Below, one piece after another: positions 1 to 11,550 of a stretch of 64,000 nt of DNA (position 1 is its first letter; each line of letters opens with the position of its first letter). The stretch is from Tetrahymena elliotti 4EA (lineage: Eukaryota; Ciliophora; Oligohymenophorea; Hymenostomatida; Tetrahymenidae). The notes beneath the pieces were generated by a model. It searched no databases. It saw nothing but the letters and a program-made list of their open reading frames with translations, and was not told the DNA's origin. The position numbers and the translations under genes are program-made. The stretch covers positions 1,052,834 through 1,116,833 of the forward strand of contig JH720313.1 in NCBI GenBank assembly GCA_000231825.2, given 5' to 3'.

Positions 1-1
1 A

Positions 2-2533
2 AGGAAATAGAGCTTTAGAAGTGTAGAATTTACAACTTTGCTAAAAATTGAAAGAGATAAATTTTTATCTATAATTTAGGAAGATAATGGTGACTATGAA
101 AGATACTGTTTAATCCGTGACAGTATCTTAAATAAATACAATATAAAAAAAATCACTCGCTAATGCTAGCTTTGTTAAGGAGTTCCTGGCTTAAATTCTT
201 ATCACTTAGAATAGAATTGTCCAATTGTGCATTACATTCCTAATATTACAAAGATATAAGGCCTATTTTCATTAAACTAATAATAGTCAAATAGGTAGAA
301 TTTTAAAAGGAAATAATTATAACATGAAACTTTAAAGTGTTTATTTCACTGTGGTCAGGAATAAATTTACTTTTATTCAAAAAATATAAAGTTGATCAAT
401 GAATATTTTGCTAATTTTTGCTATAAATCCAATTAAATTTCTGACTCTGAACAGAATATAAATGCTGATTAGATGAATTTCTTAAACAATTTGTAAGAAA
501 ATGCAGCAGAAAATTCTCAAGCATATTCAAATTCAAACGTTACTTATTCTTCAGATGATTCATCATATGATAGCTAGAATTCTGATATAAAATCAAACAA
601 TAAAAAATCTTCAATAAGTGCTATGGCTAAATAATCTTAGATTAATAGGATAAAGTAAAAAAAAAAAACTCAGCTACCACCTGAAGGATAATCAATTCCA
701 GAAGAAAATGAATAAGAATATGTGAATTTAATGAAAACTTCAGCTTAACGTTCAGCTTTTTCTAGATAAAGTTAAGTTAAAAAATAAGAATATGGATTGC
801 AAAATAAGCCTTATAAAAAAAATTCTTCATCTTCTTCTTGTTCTTCAGAATAATAGGATTCCTCAGAAGAAAAATCGTTATCTGTAAGCAATATTATTAC
901 CCAAAACGAATTCTATACTATGAAAGATGTTGCTTAAGACCAAAATATACCATCAATTTAACACCTTAGTTTAGAAGAAAAAAATAACAATAAGGTATAA
1001 AAATTACAAGTCAATCAAATATAAAAATTTTAAACAAATTCAATGAACCTTGTCTAATAGAAGCACAGCGTTTAAAACTTGAACTCAGTTTTTTCATAGT
1101 CTATTGCAGGTACAAATAATAATTACCTGACTTATAAAAAGCTAAGTTCTGATGTTGTTTCCTCTCAAGAATTTAAAAAAAATCATACTAGTATGTAAAC
1201 AACTGATCAAGATTGTAATAATAATAATAATGATAAAAATAAGCAAGAAATAAAAGAGCAAACTGAAAAGAAGGATGAATAAATAATCTAGGAATTTGAT
1301 AAATAAAATTTAGTAAAAAAAAGAAGCCATTCATTAAACAACGAAAATAATATCAATAATTAAATCAAAACAGTAACAAAATAGAATTAAAATGAATTAC
1401 AAAAATAAACTCCAAATATACAAAAAATAAAACCTTATCAAAAAAATAATTTAAATTATCTGAGAAGAGGAAGTTGCCAAGTATAAAAATTAAATTCATT
1501 TAAATAAATAAATCTCAACAGCTAAAATATCAATGACTTGAGTCAAATCAAAATTTAATTGAGTTCAAACAGCAAAATTTAGTTTTAGAATAGTGTTTTA
1601 CCATTACAAAAAAATAATTCTTCAAACAATATTTCTCCTTAAAATTAGAATTTACTATCAGACATAAAAAAAATAATAGAAAATCAGGTTGATTAGGTTT
1701 CCCAAAATGTTAAACAAATTAAAGAAATTGTTGAAAAGAAAGAAAAAGAAGATTTAAGGTTAGAAGAATCATTAAAATTAGATTTTAGGAATATAGAATT
1801 TACGAGTCTCGAAGACTTTGATAGAATGAAAATCTTTGAAATTTACTTTATTCATAATAATTATGATAAAGTCATTTTGAACTAAAACGAGGTTCAAAAG
1901 CTTGCTAGTAAGAAATAAGATCAAAATTAGAATTAAGAACACAAGAAAAATATTTAAAGCTAAATAAAAATACAAAATTAATTTAGATAAAGTTCTTTAT
2001 TAAAGTAGAGAATATAATAATCAAAGGTTCTTAGAAATAGTTAATTACTATTTGCTAACAATTTCAATTTTAATAACTTAAATAAATTACAAAATATAAG
2101 AAATGATTTCTGTATGCAAAATAAGGGAGTTGAAAGAAATAAGAATCTCGATAATAGCACTGAACATCAATTATCAAAAAATAAGTTGAATAATCTAATT
2201 GAAAGCCAGAATAAATTGAATAAAACTAATTCACCTAGCACTTAATAAGAATCCTTGATTAATATTTTAGGAAAAATGATAAATTGTTAAAGCCCTATAG
2301 AAAAAGATGAAAATAAAAGTATCTTAGGTAGCAATTAATAAGCTCAAAATGAGAGTATGTTTAGCGCTAAAGTAGATTAAATTATCAGTGAATAATTAAG
2401 CCTTTAAAATTAAAGCAGCCCACTAAAGTAATCCAAACAAAACTCACTCAATAGGAGTTAATTTTATTCTCCTCAATTAAAAACTAGTAAATAATCAGAA
2501 AAATTAGAATAATTAATAGACTATGATTCTTGA
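2..2533 (+). CDS. Cyclic-nucleotide-binding K+ channel, C-terminal part (gene 1, 5' truncated)
   Basis: The window opens inside this gene. The frame starting at base 2 is open to a TGA at 2531-2533 (about 843 codons, many TAA/TAG read as Gln) with no intron needed. The first ~40 residues match the end of a cyclic-nucleotide-binding domain (FRSVEFTTLLKIERDKF), nearly identical to the same stretch in the two complete paralogues downstream. Next comes a Cys/His cluster (CQLC, then HLEQNCP and H) at about 164-243, then a long low-complexity N/Q/S/K-rich tail. Near 1814-1876 the tail carries a motif (FDRMKIFEIYFIHNNYDKVI) shared with both paralogues. Family knowledge predicts a voltage-gated, possibly cyclic-nucleotide-modulated K+ channel in plasma or ciliary membrane. 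The membrane part lies outside the window, so that is inferred from the paralogues. Confidence 0.8.
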
Positions 2534-3223
2534 CTTAATAGCTTCATACTAATCAACATAGCATCTGAACAATTTTATCCTAATTTTGTTTTTATTTAAA
2601 ATGAGAAAGAATAAACAAATATTTGAATTTACTAACAGATATTAGTTTAATTATTTTTTTATTTCTTTCAGTTAGTTAAATAAATCAAATTTAAAATCTG
2701 TTAATTTTTATTATATATTTTTTATATGTTGTATAATACTATGTTTTTTCATTCATTTATAAAAAAACTTTTAAGATTGTATTGCATAAAGCTCTTTATT
2801 GTAAAATATTTAAAATAAAAATAGTTTTTAATTTGCATTAGTTCACTTTTAGATTTTAGTGAATCGTTTGAGGTTTGTTAATAAATTAGCTGGAATTGCA
2901 AGTTTATTTATTAAACTAAAAGTAAAAATTTGGTTTATTATAAATTAAGATTTATTTTATGATTGTAAGTTATATCTCATTAATTAGAAAAGATTAATTA
3001 CATTCATCTTAAACAAGAAATAAGAGTCTACTTTAAAAATTTAATAATAACATTTTAGAATGTACAAAAAAATTACATTTTTACATCAATTTATCATAAA
3101 TTTTTTAACTATTCTTAGTTACTTATATTTTAGTTAAAAAAAAAACTCATTTATTTATTAAATAAGACATTATTAGCACATAAAGTTTTTATTTCTAAAC
3201 AAAAAAGTTAGTAAACAAAGGAG
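2534..3223. other. Intergenic gap between channel genes 1 and 2
   Basis: About 690 bp of very AT-rich sequence holding the 3' flank of channel gene 1 and the promoter and leader of gene 2. All frames are broken by TGA or lack coding-like composition. No promoter element, RNA gene or repeat was recognised. Confidence 0.6.
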
Positions 3224-6200
3224 ATGAATAATCAAGGTGATAATAATACAAATAACTAAGTTGAGTATTTGGATCCTAAATGCTTATTTTACTAAAGTAA
3301 AAATAGCAATCTAATCTCTATGACGTAACAATATTCTGTTTAAAAAAAATATTTTAATCTTACCCAATTATTTTACAGTAACAGGGCTGTAAATATCACA
3401 GCGCTTGAAGAATTAAAAAGCAATTCTTCATATTGTAATTTTTTTGATTCTGAAGCAAAGCCAAATTCCCAAAATATTTCAAAAAAGTCAAGCAAAATAT
3501 TAAAGTAAAATATTTTTGTAATTATTTTTCAATATTTCGTTAACTTTAATTTCCTAGTGAAAATTAGTAGTCATCTTTTGTAAATAATGCAGCTGAAAAA
3601 TCTGAAGGATCTATATCAAACAGTATTCAATAATAGTCCTCCTAAAATATAAAAATGAAAAAGAAAAAAAATATTAGAGATATTTTACTTTCAAAAAGGT
3701 AAATCTTAGAGTAATAGAGCCCTGTACCTAAAAAAGAAGCTTCTGTAAATTTTGTTTAGTCTTACATAATGCAAAGAATTTATAGAAAAGTTAAAGTGCA
3801 CTTATTGATGAAGAAATTTGTTAACAAAATGATTAGCTTTTTAAATAAATCTTAAAAATCATTCTTCTTATCATCAAAAAAATTGAGAATTATTTTCTCT
3901 GATAAATCCGATTCGGCTGTAGTTTTAAATAATAGTGACAATATTAGCTCATTAGCTCCATTTGAGACACAAAATATAAGTTCTAAATCTAAATTTTAGT
4001 TTGCTTCAAATCATCTTCATATTTTTCTTCATTATTTTTAGTAGAAGTTCTATATGCTATTAAAAAATATTCCAATATTTGACTAGTTGTCTCAATATAG
4101 GATTATTTGGGATGTCATCTAGCTTGCATCTCTTGCATTTTTTTTTGTAATAATTCCTTTATGTATATGCTTTGATATAATAACAAATTAGCTTATTTTT
4201 TATATTGCTTTAATCTGCATTTTCTTGCTCTTAAGTGATTTACTTGTAAATCTAAACACCACTATATTTTATAGAGGTAAAGTTATAAGCACAAGACCAG
4301 AAATTATCCAAACCTATCTTAATAATGGTAATTCTTTTATTTGTATTAATCATAAAAAAATGTTTTATTTTTTAAAAAGGAATGAAAAGAGATTGTTTAA
4401 CACTCCTTCCTCTTTTGATTTTCTTTATTTTTAAGTTCAGATATATAGATATTGATTTTTAATACCGGGCTTTTATTTCTGTGCTTTATTTCTTATTCTA
4501 CTTAAGGCTTGAAAAGTTCTAGTTATTTTAGTAAAGACTTGAGATTAGGTTTCATCTTTCACCTAAAATTAGTTAACTCATGAATTTATGGAGTTTGTTA
4601 TTTTTCAATATTTATATCATACATTTTTTAGCTTGTGCATGGATTTTGCTATCTAATCTGGAACATATTTATGGATACCCTTAAACTTGGTTAGATAAAT
4701 AAAATATTTCAGATGACGATTTTCTTTCTTAATATTTATTTAGCTTTTATTTTAATACTGTCACTATGGTAACAGTTGGATATGGAGATGTTTCCCCTTT
4801 AACAAATGTGGAAAGAATCATGAGTATTTGTACTGTCTTATCAGCTTGTGGTGTTTTTGCTTATTCTATCAGTGAAGTAATTATTTTTTTTTAAATACCC
4901 AAAATAATAATTTTCATATTTGTACTTTTAAATTTATTGAGTAGAAATTTGAACCTTTTTAACTCTAATTTAAAAAGTAAGAACATCTATTATATTATTT
5001 TGTTAAACAAGAAGAAGTGTAATTAAACTAAATTAAAAATTAAAAAATATTTTTTTTTAAAGTTAAAAAATTCTAATATTAAATATATTTTTTTATTTTG
5101 TGGTTTTTATTCAAAGGTAGGTGCTATTTTTTAGGAAATGCAAAAAGGACAAAAATTGATTAAGAGTAATATGTATGTGATCAATAGTTATATGAAGCAG
5201 AGAAGGATTAGTAACTAGCTATAACATAAAATTAGGCATTATTTGGAATACTACTGGAATGAAAGTGAGTTTTCTTCTACTAAGCAAGAATAGAGAATTA
5301 TTAATTAACTTTCTGATAACTTAAAAGAAAATCTTTTAATTGAAGCAAACAAAGTTTTTATTTTAGAATCACCAATCCTCAAATAAAATTTTTCTATGTC
5401 TACTCTACTAAAGACAATTTCAATAGCTTAAGAATAAAAGTATACCCCTGAAGAAATAATATTTCTAAAAGATGATTTAGATTCTTCAATATATTTCATA
5501 GAAAGAGGATCTGTTGAACCTTAAATTGAAGGATTTACCAATACTTTACATAAGTAGAACAAAAATTATTCATCGATTCTAAAATAAGGATAGTTTTTTG
5601 GTAAAAATATATTATTGAGAGATTTAAATTTGTAAATATTTATTGTAAAAATAAATAAAGGTGAAGGTTCATTTTTTACAGGAACACCAAGAAGATAAAC
5701 TTTTAGGAGTTTAGAATTTACAACTGTTCTAAAAATCGATAGAGAAGATTTCATGAATATTCTTACAGAGAGCAAAGAAGATTATGAAAAGTTTTGTTAT
5801 ATTCGAGATCTGATAAATATAAATGGATCTTCTTAGTTTTCTAGAAAATGTTGTCTTTGTTCATCAACTGAATAACTGATTCATACTGAAAATAGTTGCC
5901 CTTATTTGCACTTTATCCCTAATTTTGAAAAGGTGAGATTCATTTAGTTTTAGATTAAAACTTATTAACTCACTTATTTTTAAATTTAATTAAAGCTACA
6001 AAATTAGTTTAAGTTTTAGCCAATAAATCACCATAGAATTTAAAAACTAAGGAGGTTTTATAAATTTAAGTAGAACTTAATTTAGTTAAAAGAAATACAA
6101 ATTGATTAGATAAATTTTGTAGAATAAAATAGTAGTTTTATTAATGAAAAGTTTGATCTCAATAATACCAGCCACTATGGGAGCAAAATTAAAACAAATT

Positions 6201-7469
6201 TAACCTTTTCTAGTGATGACATTGATAGTGATGAAGATGAAGATGATATTATTTCAATTAAAAATCACACAAAAAATTTATCTGATAAATAAATAAAATC
6301 TAATAGCCTAATTAATTCTTTAAGATAAAAGTCTTAATCATTTAAAAAGAATACAGCAGCTGCTGTACATCCAACAATCTAATAAAATGACTAAGCAAAA
6401 TAAAGAGCATCAGTTTATGTAAATTGATAATAAAAATTTATTTTTTTGATTTTGATTAAATATTATAAATATTTAGGGAGAAAAAACTATTTTAGATACA
6501 AAAGCTATCATAAACTAAAAAAAAAGAGGTTCAATTTCTAGTTTAAATTTAGTTGCTTTAAAAAACTTCAATCAGAAAGATGGATTGTAGAATTAATAAA
6601 ATTAAGATAATTAGTTCTTAGAAGGAAATCAATAGCAGGGAAACAATAATAGCAAATAGTAACCATCATCTGATTAATCAGATCATTACTTGGATAAAAA
6701 TGAGGATCAAAGAAAAGGTTCTAAACCATTCAAAAAAGACCCAATAGTTTTTAAGAAATGTTCTATCTAAGATATAAATTAAGACGATTTTAATATAAAT
6801 CCTTTATATAAAAAAAATTCTTCTAAACAATCGATTTATTAATTCATGAATAACTATTCCTCAATGAATTAAATTAACTAAGAGAATGACTCATAATTTG
6901 AATTTCTTTTTGAGATAGATCAATTTGAAAGAATGAACATCTTTGAAATATACTTTCCCCATAACAACTATGATCAGATTATAACAGCATTATAAAAAAA
7001 ATCAAGGTTAGTTTTTTACAATAAAAGAAACAAGTCAAGTGAATAAAAATTTTTAGATGTTACTCCTTTTTCCAAAAATAAACGCAGTATCAGAAAATCA
7101 ATTTCAGCAACGAAAATGATTTAATTACAAAATGAATAGGAAAAATCTAGTAAAAATATTTCTTATAAAATTTTACTTAATGGAAAAGGCAACAAAGACA
7201 TTCAAAATTTTTCAGAGTATGATAATCTTTAAAACTAAAATTCACTGACATCTTCAAAAAACATACTTGATCAAAAAAGTTCTTTCTAAGAAAATGATAG
7301 CGAAGATAAATCTCCTGTTGTTTTAGGACTAAATAGAATAAATATTTAACCTGCTTCAAGTGGAAATATGAATTCCAGAAAAAGTTTTTTCAAGAGAAAA
7401 AGTTATATCTAAAATTTATCTCTGAAAACGAGTTTATCATAGCAATTACAAAATATGATGAATCAATGA
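3224..7469 (+). CDS. Voltage-gated K+ channel with cyclic-nucleotide-binding domain (gene 2)
   Basis: Seven-exon model: 3224-3504, 3558-4327, 4380-4876, 5117-5600, 5661-5932, 5996-6418, 6477-7469; 3,720 nt, 1,239 residues, ending in TGA. A Ser/Lys-rich N-terminus precedes six membrane segments: S1 near IIWDVIQLASLAFF, S2 near LIFYIALICIFLLL, a weakly charged S4 (YLRLEKFQLFQQRLEIRF), S5, the pore with filter TVGYGD near residue 481, and S6 ending GVFAYSISE. A C-linker and a cyclic-nucleotide-binding domain follow (GQFFG split by an intron; FRSLEFTTVLKIDREDF), then a Cys/His cluster (CCLC...HTENSCPYLH) and an N/Q/S-rich tail with the family motif FERMNIFEIYFPHNNYDQII at ~6919-6981. TVGYGD implies K+ selectivity. 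Gating and ligand are inferred from family. Introns 5601-5660 and 5933-5995 are multiples of three with no stop, so they are supported by paralogue alignment rather than frame. Confidence 0.88.
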
Positions 7470-7727
7470 AAAATAATATCATTAATTGCTAAACAAATAT
7501 ATTTGTTGATAATAATACCTTTTATATAAAAACACAAAATAAACTATCTAAAAGCTATTTAAAACTTTTAATTTTTTTGTCTTCCAAATAAAAAAGAAAA
7601 GATACTGTATCCTTCCATTCAATTATTACATTTTGTAAAAATTGTTCAAATAGCATGGTGTTTTTATTTTTGTTATTTAGTTAAATTATATTAAAATCTT
7701 CTAATTACCATAAATTTGTTCTGTCAT

Positions 7728-10271
7728 TCATTTTTTACTGTTTAAATAACTTTTATAAGAATCTTGTATTTATCTATTTTTTATTTTAATTTATTTATTG
7801 ATTTTTTATTTGGTTTAAGTAAAATTACTTTGATTTTGAAGACTAATTTTAGGAGTTCTTTGTAGTTTAACTGTAATAAAATGGATTACTAAATTAACCA
7901 GGCTTAAAGCTTTTTCTTAAGGGAGAGACACTAGCTGATTTGTTTGCTGGACTTTTGTTGATATTGGGATCATCACCTAACTCGATCAATATATTAGAAG
8001 GCCTTTTCTTTGAATTTTAAGCTTAGTATTTATCTTTTGATTTACTTTAAATAATTTTTTTCTGGTTCTATTAACTTGCTCTTTAAATATATGAGAGTCT
8101 TTTATTTTAGCTGTGAATATTTTCTGATTAATAATTAAGGTAAGCAGGAGATGAAACATTCTTTAGAAATGAAGAATCTGACTATTAATCTAATAGACTA
8201 TATCCTTCTGTCTGTAAAGTAAACTTATCAGAATTATTACTTTTGAAATTAGAATCTTTTAAAATAATTAATATAATTAGAAATCTTCTTTTTAATTAAA
8301 TTACCTTATGAAAAATTATTCAAAAGCCTATTTTAATTGCTGTCTTTATCTGTAATAATTGTCTCTAGAACCTAGGATACAACTACTCTTTTTAATTTTA
8401 TTTCAATAATAAAATATTTATTTCTCTAAAGACCGAAGAATAATTTATTACTTAATGTTTTCATTTAAGGAGCTGTAGTTTTACTAAAATTATGACATTT
8501 ATGTGCCTAATTTTTTATAGCTTTCCAAAATCATTTTAGATTAAAGCTCTTTTTATTTATTTTCTTCATTCCTTATTCTTAGTAACTCACTAAAATTTTA
8601 CTTTATTTTATTAAAATGAATAAATAGATTTTTAATTGGAATTTGAATTTATAATTTTTCATTTTTACATTCATTTGCTTGGCTTCGCTTAGCGAATGTT
8701 TTAATTCTTTTTCTAGCTGTCTCATTTTTTCTATTTCTCTTTGTATGTATTCCTATTTTTAGAATTAGGTTATCAACCATTGCATTTTTTGAATAGTTAA
8801 TTACATAATCTTCAAGCAATTTGCCGTTTTGAGATTCTAAATGCTTAATTTACTATTTTTAAAAGTGATGACTTTTTTCTAAAAGTTCATTTTTATGAGT
8901 TAATTAATCTCTTTTTAACTTTAAATTTTCGTTTTCTTCATGGAGCAGCTATTACTTTGAAATAAAATTCATCTTATTTTATTATAAAAATGTTTATAAT
9001 TTCTATTTGGCATTATTTCTGTTTTAAAACACTTACTTACTTGAATGGATTTAAAGTTTTACAAGATAGGAATCAGCTTATCTTCTTACTAAATTTCATT
9101 TGTAATTAAAGTTATTGTTTCTTCTATCAATTTTTTCTCTTTATGACTCTGACTGTGGAGATTATCGTGAGTTGATCTTCTACTTTCATTTGCGTCAGAG
9201 TAAATTACTGATAAATTTTCATCTTCTACCATCTCTTTCCATTCATTTTAATCTTGGTAATTTTAATCTCTAATTTCTTCAAAATTATTTTTTGAAGAAG
9301 AATCAATATTTTATTGTATTTCTTCAAGTCTTTGAAATTCTAATAACTTTTCATCTTCTTCATCAAATTCTTCTTCAAGCTTTTTTCTTTCAAACTCTTA
9401 CATTGAATAGCTATTATATCCTAAATCAATATCATTTTGATATGAATTTTAAACCTCATGAGAACTTTTACCATGATAATTACGCTTTTAGTAATTATTT
9501 TTTTAATTTGAGTCTTATTCCTACATACTTCTTTTTGCAACCTCTGAATTAATATCTTAATTATCAGCTTTTAATATTTCTTTATTTGAATTTTAAGACT
9601 CAAATTCTTGCTAATCTTTTAACTGATTATCCTGACTTTCATCTTAAGCATCCTTATTGGAATCTAGTTCGCTTTAATTATTTTATTAACTTAACTTTTC
9701 ATCTTAGGTTGTCTTTGTTAATTATTCTTTCTTAACCTTTGCTTCCTCAACTTTTTACAACAAAGACAAAAAATGTTTCATGTCACTATTTATTTTCTTT
9801 TCCTTATTATTGCTTTTCTAAGATGAATCCTAAGTGTTTTAACTAGCTTATATTGATATTATTTTTTAGCTATTTTGATTTTATTAATCCTCATTACTTT
9901 GCTACTAATTATGTTCACTAATTTTAATATTATCCTTAAATTTTGAACTATTTTATGAAACATTATTGATATTTTCTTATATTTAATCTTTTTAAATTTC
10001 ATTTTCTGCTATTTAATCATTAATATCAATCTAAATTGCCTAATATTATTTATGTAAAAATTTAATTATGTATTTTTTGTACTCGCTCATCTTGATGATA
10101 AATATTAGATGTAATTCACAATATAATTTTACACTTTGAGAAGAAGATTAAGGAATTTCCTCGTATTTTTATGCAGCTTAATTTTCCTCTAATATTAAAA
10201 TAATTTTCAAGAACATTTTAAACTTTACTAAAGATAAATTATCTAAAAAATTTACCTTAACTATCTGACAT
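7728..10271 (-). CDS. Q/E-rich coiled-coil protein, function unknown
   Basis: Eight-exon model on the minus strand (introns 10189-10255, 8973-9040, 8753-8804, 8601-8668, 8386-8451, 8240-8304, 7738-7828), 2,067 nt, 688 residues. The first exon is only 16 nt (MSDSQ), followed by a conserved-looking segment (KLYCELHLIFIIKMSEYKKY). A long acidic Q/N/E-rich region leads into heptad-like coiled coil (e.g. EYIQREIEKMRQLEKELKHS; LLRIRNEENKQKELQSKM) and a basic Ser/Pro-containing tail. The acceptor of the last intron is ambiguous: an alternative lengthens the C-terminus by 12 residues but ends at the same TGA (7728-7730). No domain with a known activity was recognised. The coiled coil suggests a structural or scaffold role, possibly cytoskeletal; that is inference only. 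It lies inverted between two channel paralogues, so it may have inserted into, or been trapped within, a tandem duplication. Confidence 0.75.
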
Positions 10272-11550
10272 TTCAGCTTTTTTATAAAAATACTTATAAT
10301 TTTAACTTAAAAAATTAGCTGATAACTCTAATGCGCAAATCTAACAACTCAATTTTAAAATTAATTAGTTTTTAATAAAAATTTGAATTTATTAAAATCA
10401 TATATTACTAATTGAACATAAACTATCCCAACAAAATTTTATTACACATGTTAATATTTATATTCACCTAAATAACATTTTATAAATTTGTTGATTGAGT
10501 ATTTTAAATGAAAAAACTTAAACAAACAAATTGATTTAAAGATAAATTTACATATTTAACTAATTTAATAACAAACGCTTTATTTATTAATCCATTATTT
10601 ATTGATAATAAAAGATAAAAATACTAATAAATAATTAAAATAATTTCTTTTATTCACAAATCTCCATTTTTAGTAAATTAAAAATATTATTCTAATTTTG
10701 ATATTAATGAATTTGAATAACTTTTAACTCTTTATTTCTAATTTTTTATTCATAGTTGATGTAAAAACTATATAAAATAATAAACAAATAAAAATAATTT
10801 CTTCTGATTTCAAAATTTTCCATTTTTGAATAAATGAAATACAAATAAACGCTTAATATGTTGAATAACTTTAACATTTTTTTTATTAAAACCATTTATT
10901 CATTTATTAGTGATTAAAGTAAAAGTGTTTCAAAATAATAGAAATCTTTTTTAGCAATAACTTTAAATCTACCAGCTATTAATGCTTTAAGAATAAAATA
11001 CTTAACTGAATGATTTAATTAAAAATAGTTATTTTTAAATTTACACTTTTTAAAAAATAAATAATAATTTATTTATTGTCTATTATATTTTCATTTATTT
11101 AAGTTAATAATTTATTATTGCTTGAACGTTTATTTTTTAATTTACAATATTAAATAACTAATGTGTGGAATTTTTTATTTGTAAATCTTTATGTAAGTCA
11201 AAAATAGGACTTAAAAAACTTAAGATTTTTACCTATTTGAAAAAAATAATAATAAAATTTTGGTATCTTATCAATATAAATCTCTTAGAAATATTAATAA
11301 TCTGATTTAGTTTACATCTAAAAACAAATATCTTTAGAAGGGTAAAAGTGTGATAAAAAAACAGAATTTTTTTTTTATTCAATGATTCTCAAATTTTTAA
11401 TAAAGATTCATTCTTCAATATTATTTGATTGAAATAGTAAATAAGATAGATAATATTTTACATACATTTAAACAATAACAATTACTTATAATTAATAAAG
11501 AAATAATATTTGTTAATAAAAATAAAATCAGAGAAATAAAAATCATCAAG
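10272..11550. other. Intergenic gap upstream of two divergent genes
   Basis: About 1.28 kb, almost pure A/T, between the divergent starts of the coiled-coil gene (-) and channel gene 3 (+). It should hold both promoters. I see no coding exon, RNA gene or clear repeat in it. Confidence 0.6.

Noticed and set aside
1778..1975. Short standard-code ORFs throughout the window (most on the strand opposite to a gene)
   Set aside because: They lie inside genes that read through TAA/TAG as Gln; the pieces have no family resemblance and stop at codons that are sense here. Only those in the frame of a real exon are meaningful.
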